Below, one piece after another: positions 8,273 through 15,756 of a stretch of 64,000 nucleotides of DNA. The translations under genes were made by a program, and so were the position numbers. Each line of letters begins with the position of its first letter. Position 1 is the first letter of the stretch. Origin of the DNA: Metabacillus_B sp050107715 (GTDB lineage Bacteria; Bacillota; Bacilli; Bacillales; Bacillaceae); assembly GCF_050107715.1 (NCBI RefSeq), contig NZ_JBNILN010000005.1, forward strand, positions 62,001-126,000, read 5' to 3'. The notes below the pieces were generated by a model, which was given only the letters and a program-made list of their open reading frames with translations, searched no databases and was not told the origin of the DNA.

Positions 8273-8538
8273 TATCAGTACCTCCCTTTTTCTTCTTGGA
8301 AAATTTTACTTCTTTAAAACTAGTAGATAATGTGTGTTTATAACAAGAGAAAAAGGAACTATTAATCACTACCCTGTAAATTATTGTAATAAACCATTTA
8401 TTTGGATGCTGTTGATTCTTTTCCACTCTTGGTATTCTCCTCTTATTTTGGGACAAACTTTTTAGTCTTATTGTCATCTCGATAGGCTTGTTTCAGATAA
8501 ATAACTATATAAATAATCTGATCCCTACTATTCTCCAT

Positions 8539-8748
8539 TTAATTTTCTGACTCGTTCATACCTCTAGCTTCCATATCCTGAATGTTCTCTGGGTTATAGA
8601 CTACTTGTACAGAACGAGAGTTAGGTTCTTCACCTTCATAATGACCGTCTACAAAAATTGTACCACCGCCAACTTTAGATGAGAATTCATAGCAGTTAAT
8701 AATGAATTCCTTATCATCTTTATCCTTAGCAAGTTCAACTGCAGGCTG
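8539..8748 (-). pseudogene. Third lipoprotein paralogue, N-terminus missing
   Basis: About 68 codons (VELAKDKDDKEFIINCYEFS, then SKVGGGTIFVDGHYEGEEPN) align with the mature domain of the lipoproteins on either side. A TAA at 8749-8751 cuts the frame and the signal peptide and lipobox are absent. The remnant contains a Cys in place of Asp or Gly in the IIxxxEFSS segment. It shows that the locus once held at least three tandem copies. Confidence 0.65.
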
Positions 8749-8773
8749 TTATATGATAGATCTCTTCCCCCTC

Positions 8774-9106
8774 CTAATCTAGCTTCGACTTTTTCATAGC
8801 ATCTGCTGTCATTTCTTTATAATTTTCAGGATTATAGGATATTTGCACAGTTCTCTGGTTTGGCTTTTCACCTTCAAAGTGTCCACGAACAAATAAAACC
8901 CCTCCTCCAATTTGTGATGAAAATTCAAATCCATCAATTATAAATTCTTTATGATAGAATTTCATTGCATAATCAACTGCAATTGGTGCAGCATGATCCT
9001 TAATTTTTTCCTGCTCTTCCTTCTCTTCAACACTCGCACCACAGCCCGCAGCTGTCATTGCAAACACCCCCAATATTAAAATGTACATGCACATTTTTCT
9101 CATCAT
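8774..9106 (-). CDS. Small lipoprotein (DUF1433-like?), intact paralogue
   Basis: A 110-residue protein with a signal peptide ending in the lipobox MTAAGCGAS (about residues 16-24), so Cys22 would be lipidated. A charged linker (VEEKEEQEKIKD) precedes a mature domain with FEFSSQIGGGVLFVRGHFEG and RTVQISYNPENYKEMTADAM. GGAGG lies five bases before the ATG-ATG start. It is the only intact member of a three-copy tandem family. The domain pattern resembles the DUF1433 lipoproteins that accompany polymorphic-toxin or lipase loci in Bacillus, but this is a tentative family call and no function is known. Confidence 0.65.
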   Translation of the reverse strand: MMRKMCMYILILGVFAMTAAGCGASVEEKEEQEKIKDHAAPIAVDYAMKFYHKEFIIDGFEFSSQIGGGVLFVRGHFEGEKPNQRTVQISYNPENYKEMTADAMKKSKLD

Positions 9107-9223
9107 TTAGACCTCCGGCTTGTTTTTTTGTACGTGTTTGTAAGGGTGTTCAGGAAAAAATATCCATCCGTTCTTATTTTAAGGTAGAATAATAGATGAC
9201 TAAATAACCGGCTAGGAGAAAAC

Positions 9224-9766
9224 ATGATGACTATTTTTTCAATAGACTTGGGAGAAATTCTTCTTCGTGAATTCACTGTTGAGGATGCGGACGAGATTTA
9301 CCGTATTTCCAACGAGCCCGAGGTTTCCACTTTTCTTCCAGATTGGAAATCTACGAGGGAACAGCGACGAGATTGGGTGACGAATTATGAAATCCCTGCA
9401 AACAAGGAGTTTTTGGGTGCGGCTGAACTGGCAGACCGGCGTCTTAAGCTTGGGATCATCCATAAAGAAAGCGGACGTTTGATCGGCTGGTGCTGTACGG
9501 GCATAAAAGAAGAGCTGCCTGCTCCTAACCGGGAAATTATGTATGCGGTTTCTGCTGGTTTTACAGGACGCGGCTATGCGACGCTTGCTGTAGAAGGACT
9601 GAGCCGCTACCTTTTTGAAGAAAAACAAGCGGATATCCTGAATGCGATTGCACGGGAGGATAATCCTGCATCCAACCGGGTGATTAGGAAAAGCGGTTAT
9701 CTTTTTCTGCGGAAGGTTTTCTTGGATGGGGAGACATTCAATCATTATGTTCTGAAGAGAACGTAA
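9224..9766 (+). CDS. GNAT acetyltransferase (RimJ/RimL-type)
   Basis: A 180-residue N-acetyltransferase. LREFTVEDADEIYRISNEPEV is the usual RimJ/RimL opening, and YAVSAGFTGRGYATLAVEGLSRYLFEE (about 113-139) holds the acetyl-CoA loop. NAIAREDNPASNRVIRKSGY closes the domain. AGGAG sits before the tandem ATG. Substrate may be a protein N-terminus or a small molecule; nothing nearby decides it. The gene converges on the PPK2 gene with a shared terminator. Confidence 0.85.
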   Translation: MMTIFSIDLGEILLREFTVEDADEIYRISNEPEVSTFLPDWKSTREQRRDWVTNYEIPANKEFLGAAELADRRLKLGIIHKESGRLIGWCCTGIKEELPAPNREIMYAVSAGFTGRGYATLAVEGLSRYLFEEKQADILNAIAREDNPASNRVIRKSGYLFLRKVFLDGETFNHYVLKRT

Positions 9767-9769
9767 AAC

Positions 9770-9792
9770 GGAGGAACGAATTTCGTTCCTCC
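9770..9792. terminator. Bidirectional terminator between GNAT and PPK2 genes
   Basis: Perfect arms GGAGGAACGAA and TTCGTTCCTCC with a T-rich run on the plus side, placed between two convergent stop codons. Confidence 0.85.
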
Positions 9793-9797
9793 TCTTT

Positions 9798-10658
9798 TTA
9801 TTCGTTTTCCAGCTTTTCAATATATTCATCGAGCTTTTTCCGGTTTTCATCTGAAATCTGCGGAAATTGCGGGTCGATTTTTTCCAGGCATTCGATCATG
9901 GTTTTGGTAATGATATAACGGGAGTGCCATTCATCATCTGCCGGAAGGATATACCACGGGGCATATTCTGTAGATGTTTCATTCAGCATGTCTTCAAAGA
10001 TATTCTGGTAGCTGTCCCAATGCTCTCGTTCTTCCACATCGCTGAAGGAAAACTCCCAGTTCTTTTTCGGGTTTTTCATTCGCTCCAGCAGTCTGTTTTT
10101 CTGCTCTTCTTTTGACATGTTAAAGAAGAATTTAACGACTTCAAATCCGTTTTCCACAAGGTATCGCTCAAAGTCATTGATTTGCCGGTAGCGCATGGAC
10201 CAGATTTCTTCCTCGTCCTTATCTTCCGGAACGGTTCCTTCCTCCAGCAGATCGTGGACTCTCGGGGCAATGACATCTTCGTAATGCGACCGGTTTAGAA
10301 TACCGATCTGTCCTCTTTCCGGAAGGCCTTCACGAATTCTCCATAAGTAATCATGGTTAAGCTCAGTTTCTGATGGCTTCTGAAACGAAGTCGTCTTTAG
10401 GCCCTGGGCATTCAAGTTGGAAAAAATGTAGCTGATCGCCTCATCCTTTCCGGCTGCGTCCATCGCCTGCAAAACAACGACAATCCCTTTTTTCCCTTCC
10501 GCATGAAGGCGCCAGTGTAAATCCTTCAGCTTATTCACACTCTCAGGAATGAGCTGAGGCCGCAGCTCCTCTTCACTGTATCCGTGGTCCTCCACAGTGG
10601 CATAATGAGGCAATCTGATTTTTTTATCGCCTTGAATTTGATATCGGTTAACGTTCAT
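9798..10658 (-). CDS. Polyphosphate kinase 2 family protein
   Basis: A 286-residue cytoplasmic PPK2 enzyme that transfers phosphate between polyphosphate and nucleotides. The Walker A-like loop VVVLQAMDAAGKDEAIS (about 59-75) and the lid/Walker B motif ILNRSHYEDVIAPRVHDLL (about 120-138) are intact, as is the WEFSFSDVEER region. The sequence style (AMDAAGKD, NRSHYEDV) is that of single-domain class III or AMP-phosphorylating types, but the class should not be fixed from this. The start with GGAGGGG four bases upstream is preferred over a 15-codon longer frame. Confidence 0.88.
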   Translation of the reverse strand: MNVNRYQIQGDKKIRLPHYATVEDHGYSEEELRPQLIPESVNKLKDLHWRLHAEGKKGIVVVLQAMDAAGKDEAISYIFSNLNAQGLKTTSFQKPSETELNHDYLWRIREGLPERGQIGILNRSHYEDVIAPRVHDLLEEGTVPEDKDEEEIWSMRYRQINDFERYLVENGFEVVKFFFNMSKEEQKNRLLERMKNPKKNWEFSFSDVEEREHWDSYQNIFEDMLNETSTEYAPWYILPADDEWHSRYIITKTMIECLEKIDPQFPQISDENRKKLDEYIEKLENE

Positions 10659-10762
10659 TGGCCCCTCCTGCTCGTTCGTACTTATCTTCTCATTTTTACC
10701 CATGTCCCGGGGGGCGCAAACTAAATGGGGTGAGCGTAATCCTTGTCGAATCCTGTTGAAAA

Positions 10763-10922
10763 GTCGATATATTGGATTTTCGGCCGATTTATTGCAATCT
10801 TAACCGATATCCTGTGATTTCGGTCGATATATTGAAATCTTGACCGATATCCTGTAATTTCGGTCGATATATCAAAATCTCGGCTGATTTACTAGAATTT
10901 CGGCCGATAAACTCAACTCTTT
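10763..10922. repeat. Array A: eight degenerate 20-bp tandem repeats
   Basis: Eight adjacent units of exactly 20 bp, consensus close to GTCGATATATTGAAATTTCG. Units alternate between GTCGATATATTG- and ACCGATATCCTG-type, giving a 40-bp higher order. There is no unique spacer, so it is not a CRISPR. It lies between the 5' end of the PPK2 gene and a small basic-protein gene. Confidence 0.85.
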
Positions 10923-10938
10923 TCATCCCCAAACAAAT

Positions 10939-10966
10939 CTGGGCACCTTCAGAGAAAGGTACCCAG
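10939..10966. terminator. Hairpin downstream of the 45-aa gene
   Basis: Arms CTGGG-ACCTT and AAGGT-CCCAG with one mismatch pair; eleven bases after the stop of the minus-strand small gene. The T tract is poor. Confidence 0.5.
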
Positions 10967-10976
10967 TTACATTCTT

Positions 10977-11114
10977 CTATTTTTTTAAACTAGCATCAGA
11001 TAACGACTGAATAGAGTCCATTAAACTGCTCCGCAATGCTTTTTTCAGGATGGCCTTGCGGCTGCGCTTACCTTTCCGCTTTTGATAGGCCCATTTTAAA
11101 ACGCCGAAACACAT
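10977..11114 (-). CDS. Small highly basic protein, 45 aa
   Basis: ATG with GGAGGG eight bases upstream, then 45 codons and TAG. The product begins MCFGVLKWAYQKRKGKRSRK and is strongly basic in its first half, with a serine-rich second half (SSLMDSIQSLSDASLKK). It might bind nucleic acid or the ribosome, but no family is recognised. Followed by a hairpin. The clear Shine-Dalgarno and codon texture argue that it is real. Confidence 0.55.
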   Translation of the reverse strand: MCFGVLKWAYQKRKGKRSRKAILKKALRSSLMDSIQSLSDASLKK

Positions 11115-11213
11115 GAACACGCCCTCCTTCTACTAAATACTATATGATATGAGGGTTGTACCATTTTTGTTCAGGCTATGAGTGGAATTTGCCATTTTAA
11201 CTGAAATTTCCTC

Positions 11214-11738
11214 TTATCTTGCAGCCGTCAAGTAGGCAGCCAGCTGATCTGCACTCTCTTTAATCTGCTCTGGCGACATCGTCCGGACCCCTTGCGCGAG
11301 GAAGGCCGGCAGGATTTTCATGCCGGTCAGATTCGCCATCGCTTCGAACGGCTTGAGCAATTCGTTCATGCTGTATTTGTTGTAGCCGCCTGCCTGATAC
11401 GCTTCCCTCGGTCCGCCGGTTGAGGTGGCAATGGCGAATTCTTTCCCGTGCAGCTTTGTCCCTTTTGCTCCATAAGCCCAGCCGTATGTCAGGACCACAT
11501 CCTGCCACTCTTTTAAGATGGCCGGACTGCTATACCAGTAGAAAGGGAACTGGAAGATGATCCGGTCGTGCTTCAGCAGAAGCTCCTGTTCTTTTTCTAC
11601 ATCGATCTTGAAATCCGGATACGCTTCATATAGATCGTGAACGGTAATGTCTTTCTCTTGGCTAAGCCTGTTTTTCCAAGCGCGGTTGACAGTTGAAGCC
11701 TCTAGATTTGGATGTGAAGAGATGACTAATGTTTTCAT
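11214..11738 (-). CDS. NAD(P)H-dependent quinone reductase, flavodoxin-like fold
   Basis: A 174-residue cytoplasmic flavoprotein of the NQO/MdaB/YwrO family that reduces quinones or related electrophiles by two electrons. Visible motifs are MKTLVISSHPNLEASTVNR (phosphate loop for FMN), IIFQFPFYWYSSPAILKEWQDVVLTYGWAYG (about 60-90) and IATSTGGPREAYQAGG. Its ATG is two bases after the stop of the SDR gene, with AAGGAG inside the SDR tail. It is the last gene of a marR-SDR-NQO operon, so expression in response to redox-active compounds is likely. Confidence 0.88.
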   Translation of the reverse strand: MKTLVISSHPNLEASTVNRAWKNRLSQEKDITVHDLYEAYPDFKIDVEKEQELLLKHDRIIFQFPFYWYSSPAILKEWQDVVLTYGWAYGAKGTKLHGKEFAIATSTGGPREAYQAGGYNKYSMNELLKPFEAMANLTGMKILPAFLAQGVRTMSPEQIKESADQLAAYLTAAR

Positions 11739-11740
11739 CT

Positions 11741-12391
11741 TTATTGCTCCTTTTCATACATGATTTCAAGATCTTTCCGGCTTTCATACATGCTGTAGAT
11801 GGCTTGGGCAATATTTTCAGCGGAGAAGCCGGTTCCTTCCTCTACAAAACCTTTAATGGTCAGCGTGCCGACATAGATCCCTTTTGGGCTCAGCTCTTCA
11901 TGAAGGCTGTAGGCCAGGCTGCGGGTTCCTGCTTTTCCGATAGCCAATGATGAATAGTCCGCGTAAGGGTAAAGCGCCAAGCCTCCGCCTGTAAGCAATA
12001 GTGCTCCTTTTTCCATGTGCGGCAAGATTTCCTGCACGCTGGCAAGGGCCCCGGCTACGTTCACTTTAAAATCCTGAATGAGCTGATCGCCGGTTAATGT
12101 GGTTGGTTTGCCAGGTGTTCCTTTCGCAGCGTTGTATAAAAGGACATCGATTGCTCCAAACGTATTTACCGCTTCATTTATAGCCGATTTTAGAGAGGCA
12201 GCTGAAGAAACGTCTCCCGCAAATCCTCTCGCTTTTATCCCCTCATTATTCAGTTGATTCTCATATTTGAGCAGCGATTCCGCATTACGGGAAATCATCG
12301 CAACGTTAAAGCCTTCTTTGCCGAATTTCTTTGCTGCAGCTAAGCTGATCCCCGGTCCGGCACCAACAATTAGTATCGTTTTTTGTATCAA
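11741..12391 (-). CDS. Short-chain dehydrogenase/reductase (atypical active site)
   Basis: A 216-residue Rossmann-fold oxidoreductase starting at a TTG with GGAGG seven bases upstream. The nucleotide loop is VGAGPGISLAAAKKFG, followed by RNAES and a VLLYNAAKG (NNAG-like) strand. The usual YxxxK pair is replaced by ADYSSLAIGKAGTRSLA, a spacing seen in a subgroup of SDRs, so the catalytic geometry is atypical. The longer open frame (to 12433) runs through the operator and is unlikely to be used. Sits between marR and the quinone reductase. Confidence 0.82.
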   Translation of the reverse strand: MIQKTILIVGAGPGISLAAAKKFGKEGFNVAMISRNAESLLKYENQLNNEGIKARGFAGDVSSAASLKSAINEAVNTFGAIDVLLYNAAKGTPGKPTTLTGDQLIQDFKVNVAGALASVQEILPHMEKGALLLTGGGLALYPYADYSSLAIGKAGTRSLAYSLHEELSPKGIYVGTLTIKGFVEEGTGFSAENIAQAIYSMYESRKDLEIMYEKEQ

Positions 12392-12407
12392 AATAATTCC
12401 TCCAAAC

Positions 12408-12423
12408 ATTTGTATATGCAAAT
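12408..12423. promoter_or_regulatory. MarR operator 2 (internal)
   Basis: ATTTGTATATGCAAAT, a near-perfect 16-bp inverted repeat, lies 17 bp upstream of the SDR start. It is the exact reverse complement of the site upstream of marR. Confidence 0.75.
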
Positions 12424-12439
12424 GAAACAACAAAAAAAT

Positions 12440-12874
12440 TTATTTCTCTTTTTCAAGCTTTAAGCTGGATTCATGCAGCATCCGGCTCAAATCAAGGCTG
12501 AATTCTTTTCCGAGCAGGCCGGAGTACGATTCAAAAAGCTCTTTCAGTGAAGTCCTGAACTGTTTGTAAACTTCCTCTCCATCCTCAGTTAAAGAAATCA
12601 TCGATTGCTTTCCTTCCATTTTTCTCAGAACAAGCTTTTGTTTCTCAAGCTTGTCGATGAATCTCGTGCTCGTGGAAGGGGCAATGGATAATTTTTTGCA
12701 CAGCTCTTTTTGAGTAATTTCAGGATGAAATTTAATCGTCATGATCATATACAGATAAGAAGGAGCCAGATCGCCAAAATCAAAGATCTCCTCTGCAAGC
12801 TTATTCATGTTTCTCGCAAAGCGGCTCGCCGTAAAGTACAGACAGTGAATGAGTACCTCTTCTTCTTGATTCAT
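12440..12874 (-). CDS. MarR-family transcriptional regulator
   Basis: A 144-residue winged-helix repressor. The reader helix region is ITQKELCKKLSIAPSTSTRFIDKLEKQKLV (about 58-87), followed by the wing RKMEGKQSMISLTEDG. N- and C-terminal helices would form the dimer. One Cys in CLYFTASR and one in the HTH (ELCKKL) could serve as redox sensors, though this is only a possibility. It heads the operon with an SDR and a flavin quinone reductase, and identical palindromes flank its gene, which suggests autoregulation and repression by the same dimer. Confidence 0.88.
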   Translation of the reverse strand: MNQEEEVLIHCLYFTASRFARNMNKLAEEIFDFGDLAPSYLYMIMTIKFHPEITQKELCKKLSIAPSTSTRFIDKLEKQKLVLRKMEGKQSMISLTEDGEEVYKQFRTSLKELFESYSGLLGKEFSLDLSRMLHESSLKLEKEK

Positions 12875-12892
12875 TGCATCATTCCTCTTTTC

Positions 12893-12908
12893 ATTTGCAT
12901 ATACAAAT
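12893..12908. promoter_or_regulatory. MarR operator 1 (upstream of marR)
   Basis: ATTTGCATATACAAAT, 19 bp before the marR start codon; identical in reverse complement to the internal site at 12408-12423. Confidence 0.8.
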
Positions 12909-13037
12909 TAACATGCTGGGTACTAAAAGTCAATCCTTATGGATGGTGAAAAACAGACCTCAAGACTTGCCGGAACGTGCGAAAAATCGCCTATCGTTTT
13001 ACACCATTCCACTGAAAAAAGGAGCCGATCAGGTCCT

Positions 13038-13628
13038 TTAGATAAGGATGGTTACCGCACTATACATCAGCAGCAGTGCCATCAGAACATTGAACTGCAT
13101 GCGGTATTGATGCAGCACCTTCTGGAAAACGGCACCGAAAAAGGCCCAGAGGATGGTTGCCAGAAAACCGAGAAAGGCGAGGAACAGCGAGAAAAACAGA
13201 TAGCTTGCCGGTGATGCATAATAGGGAAGAATAAAGGTCGAAATGACAGTAATTCCGTAAAGAATCAGCTTTGGATTGATGAATTGCAGCATCATTCCCG
13301 CTGTAAAGGAAATGTTTTTCGGGTTGGAGTTGTCCTTGCCGCCGGGTTTGCTTTTCAGGATCTGAAAGGCGAGGAACAGCATGTAAGCGGCACCAAGGAT
13401 GGTCATAAAAAATTCGACCTTCGGCAGGTATGTACCAAGCAGCATGTTAAAAGAACTGCAGGCGAGCAAAATCAGGAAACAGCCAGCACCAACACCGAGA
13501 CAAAATTTGAAGGTCCGCTTAAATCCGTACTGATTGGCGAACGCCATCGCCATGATGTTGTTGGGGCCCGGGGTAAAGGACGTTACGAACGCAAAAACGA
13601 GAAAAGAAACGACTGACAAAATCTTCAT
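13038..13628 (-). CDS. LysE-family amino-acid exporter
   Basis: A 196-residue polytopic membrane protein with the LysE/RhtB opening FVTSFTPGPNNIMAMAFANQYGFKR, whose GPNN motif is diagnostic, and about six hydrophobic segments. It would export amino acids or related metabolites. The start is ambiguous: the ATG chosen has AGGGGG almost abutting it, and a TTG three codons earlier is possible. Divergent from the XRE-cupin regulator, with its putative operators in the shared intergenic region, so that protein is its likely regulator. Confidence 0.85.
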   Translation of the reverse strand: MKILSVVSFLVFAFVTSFTPGPNNIMAMAFANQYGFKRTFKFCLGVGAGCFLILLACSSFNMLLGTYLPKVEFFMTILGAAYMLFLAFQILKSKPGGKDNSNPKNISFTAGMMLQFINPKLILYGITVISTFILPYYASPASYLFFSLFLAFLGFLATILWAFFGAVFQKVLHQYRMQFNVLMALLLMYSAVTILI

Positions 13629-13681
13629 CCCCCTCAAGTTGTGTGTTAAAATGACTAAAACGGTCTATATAACGATTTATA

Positions 13682-13715
13682 TTATATTGTACATTATGGA
13701 CGTTATATTGTACAT
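13682..13715. promoter_or_regulatory. Tandem 13-bp direct repeats, probable XRE-cupin operators
   Basis: TTATATTGTACAT occurs at 13682-13694 and again at 13703-13715, 21 bp apart (two helical turns), in the divergent promoter region between the LysE exporter and the regulator. Confidence 0.7.
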
Positions 13716-13735
13716 CAGAAAATAGGAGTGTTTTT

Positions 13736-14290
13736 GTGGAGGAATTAAATCTTATTCTCGCAAGAAATCTGAAAGCCATTAGAGATGAGAAGAAATTAAG
13801 TCTGGAGAGGGTGGCAGAGCTTACGGGTGTGAGCAAAACGATGATCGGCCAGATTGAGCGTGGTGGATCGAGCCCGACTATCACGACCGTTTGGAAAATC
13901 GCAAACGGCCTGAAAATCTCTTTTTCCTCCTTAATTCACGAAAAGCAGCCGGACACGGAAGTGGTCCAGAAAAATCGCGTGAACATGCTTTCCATCGATA
14001 ACGGCAGATACCGGGTCTTCCCCTACTTCCCATTTGAGGATGAGCGGCGCTTTGAAATGTACAGCGTGGAAATCGATCCGGAAGGAAATTTGGATTCAGA
14101 ATCCCACAATCCCGGAACGGAAGAGTTCATCACGGTCTTTGACGGCGAGCTTACAATCCGGATTAAACAGCAGGAACACACCATCAAGTCAGGCGATTCC
14201 ATTCGTTTCAAAGCTGATGTTCCACACAGTTATCACAATCTGGGTGAACAAAAAATCCGGTTGAGCATGGTGATTTATTACCCAGAGTGA
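13736..14290 (+). CDS. XRE HTH-cupin transcriptional regulator
   Basis: A 184-residue regulator: an N-terminal helix-turn-helix (RVAELTGVSKTMIGQIERGGSSPTITTVWKIANGL, about 25-60) and a C-terminal cupin barrel with HNPGTEEFITVFDGELTI and SGDSIRFKADVPHSYHNLG (about 120-175). Proteins of this build sense small ligands through the cupin and often control an adjacent amino-acid exporter. GTG start with AGGAG eight bases upstream. Divergent from the LysE-type exporter gene. Ligand unknown. Confidence 0.88.
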   Translation: MEELNLILARNLKAIRDEKKLSLERVAELTGVSKTMIGQIERGGSSPTITTVWKIANGLKISFSSLIHEKQPDTEVVQKNRVNMLSIDNGRYRVFPYFPFEDERRFEMYSVEIDPEGNLDSESHNPGTEEFITVFDGELTIRIKQQEHTIKSGDSIRFKADVPHSYHNLGEQKIRLSMVIYYPE

Positions 14291-14331
14291 GGATTGTCTG
14301 CACGTAATAATGCTTGTATATGTAAGATTTG

Positions 14332-14360
14332 AAAAAGCTGTCCGGTGCTGGCAGCTTTTT
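14332..14360 (+). terminator. Terminator of the XRE-cupin gene
   Basis: AAAAAGCTG ... CAGCTTTTT stem followed by T-rich DNA, about 42 bp after the stop codon. Confidence 0.8.
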
Positions 14361-14411
14361 TGTTTTTTTGTCGAACGAAAAAGTGCAGGAAATCCTTTCC
14401 TAAAATTCAGC

Positions 14412-14439
14412 TTACCGTTAAAATTAATTTTAACGGTAA
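14412..14439. promoter_or_regulatory. 28-bp perfect palindrome, probable ArsR-type operator
   Basis: TTACCGTTAAAATT followed directly by its exact reverse complement, with no mismatch and no spacer, ending 16 bp before the MFS start. It is the expected place for the operator of the ArsR-like regulator encoded at the end of this operon. Confidence 0.85.
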
Positions 14440-14455
14440 ATATTATTTAAACGGG

Positions 14456-15709
14456 GTGGTTATTCTGCAAAATGCCAAAGTAAACGAAAGCATCGTTTCT
14501 GTACAGCCTAAACTTTTTACGCATCGTCCATTTGTAATTGTCTGGATGACAAGTATTCTAACGGGACTCGCTTTTTCCATGTTCCTCATTTCTCAAACAT
14601 GGTTCGTCATCAGCGAACTGAATGCTCCTTCCAGGCTCGGTGCAGTCATGCTGCTGATGGTCATTCCCCGGGTGCTTCTCATGGTGGTTGGAGGGGTTCT
14701 ATCCGACCGGTTCAGCCGTACACGATTAATCTCGATGGTGAACGGGACCCGCGGCATCATGATCGCGGGGATGGTGGTGCTTCTCATCACCGGCCATTTG
14801 AGTTTTCTTCTGCTTTGCCTGTTTGCAGTTATTTATGGGATTCTCGACGCCTTCTATTGGCCTGCCAATCAATCGCTGCTGCCGGTAATCCTTGAAAAAG
14901 AACAGCTTCAAAGAGCCAACTCCCTCGTTCAGACATCGAACCAGCTCTCCTTATTCCTAGGTCCTGCCACGGCCGGTTTTATGATCAAATGGGGTTCCTT
15001 CCCACTCGTTTTCGGTTCGGTTTCCCTGCTTCTTGTTGCAGGAAGCCTGCTGATTAGGAGGGTTTCAGAACCGGGGAACCACCTGCCTGAACCAAAAAAA
15101 TCTCCATCAGCAGATCTGAAGGAGGGCATTGCTTATGTAAAAAGTGTTCCTTATCTCACTCTTGCGATGTTTATGTCCGTCTCTATTAATTTCTTTCTCA
15201 CGGGACCGCTTACCATCGGGATTCCGCTGCTGGTCGATCAGAGTCTGAATGGTGATGTACTCTATTTGAGCTTTCTCGAAAGCTCCCTAGCAGCCGGAAT
15301 GATTACCGGGGCTCTGCTGGTTGGGAGCCTGAATATACGGAAAAAGCGTCCCATCGTTTTCCTGTGGATGATTTTCCTTCTTTCTTTAAGCAATATGCTG
15401 TTGAGTGTAATGACGGAACTGTGGCATGGAATGGCAGTTCTTCTAGTCAGTGGAGTGACACTTTCCATCTGCAACATCCTATCCCCATCACTTGTGCAGG
15501 AAATGACAGAAAATCAGATGATGGGCCGTGTTCAAAGCCTGATGGCTACTGCTTCGATGGGATTTGTCCCGCTTTCTCTTGGCACTGTAACTATCCTGCT
15601 TGGCTTCGGCTTTTCCATCCAGTCTTTAATTGTAGTCTCTGCCATTTTTATGGCTCTGTTTGCCTTGATCATTCTTTGGAAAAGCAAAACCATCCGCCTC
15701 ATTGATTAA
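14456..15709 (+). CDS. MFS efflux transporter
   Basis: A 417-residue major facilitator with about 12 hydrophobic segments. VGGVLSDRFSRTRLI (the motif A loop between segments 2 and 3) and FYWPANQSLLPVILEKEQLQRANSLVQTSNQLS are typical of the EntS/YfiS/MacB-type drug and siderophore exporters. A GTG at 14456 just after ACGGG is chosen; the open frame upstream runs through the palindrome and the preceding terminator and cannot be coding. Co-directional with the ArsR-type gene 47 bp downstream, giving an autoregulated transporter-repressor operon. Confidence 0.82.
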   Translation: MVILQNAKVNESIVSVQPKLFTHRPFVIVWMTSILTGLAFSMFLISQTWFVISELNAPSRLGAVMLLMVIPRVLLMVVGGVLSDRFSRTRLISMVNGTRGIMIAGMVVLLITGHLSFLLLCLFAVIYGILDAFYWPANQSLLPVILEKEQLQRANSLVQTSNQLSLFLGPATAGFMIKWGSFPLVFGSVSLLLVAGSLLIRRVSEPGNHLPEPKKSPSADLKEGIAYVKSVPYLTLAMFMSVSINFFLTGPLTIGIPLLVDQSLNGDVLYLSFLESSLAAGMITGALLVGSLNIRKKRPIVFLWMIFLLSLSNMLLSVMTELWHGMAVLLVSGVTLSICNILSPSLVQEMTENQMMGRVQSLMATASMGFVPLSLGTVTILLGFGFSIQSLIVVSAIFMALFALIILWKSKTIRLID

Positions 15710-15756
15710 GAAACTATGGTATTCTTTTTACAACAGACTGATAGGTGGGATGGTAC

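Noticed and set aside
8273..8477. N-terminal extension of the lipoprotein frame to 8477
   Set aside because: The extra residues precede a natural signal peptide, have no start signal, and read like non-coding DNA.
10763..10922. CRISPR array at the 20-bp repeats (also considered for arrays B, D and F)
   Set aside because: Units are contiguous with no unique spacers, units diverge, and no cas gene is in the window.
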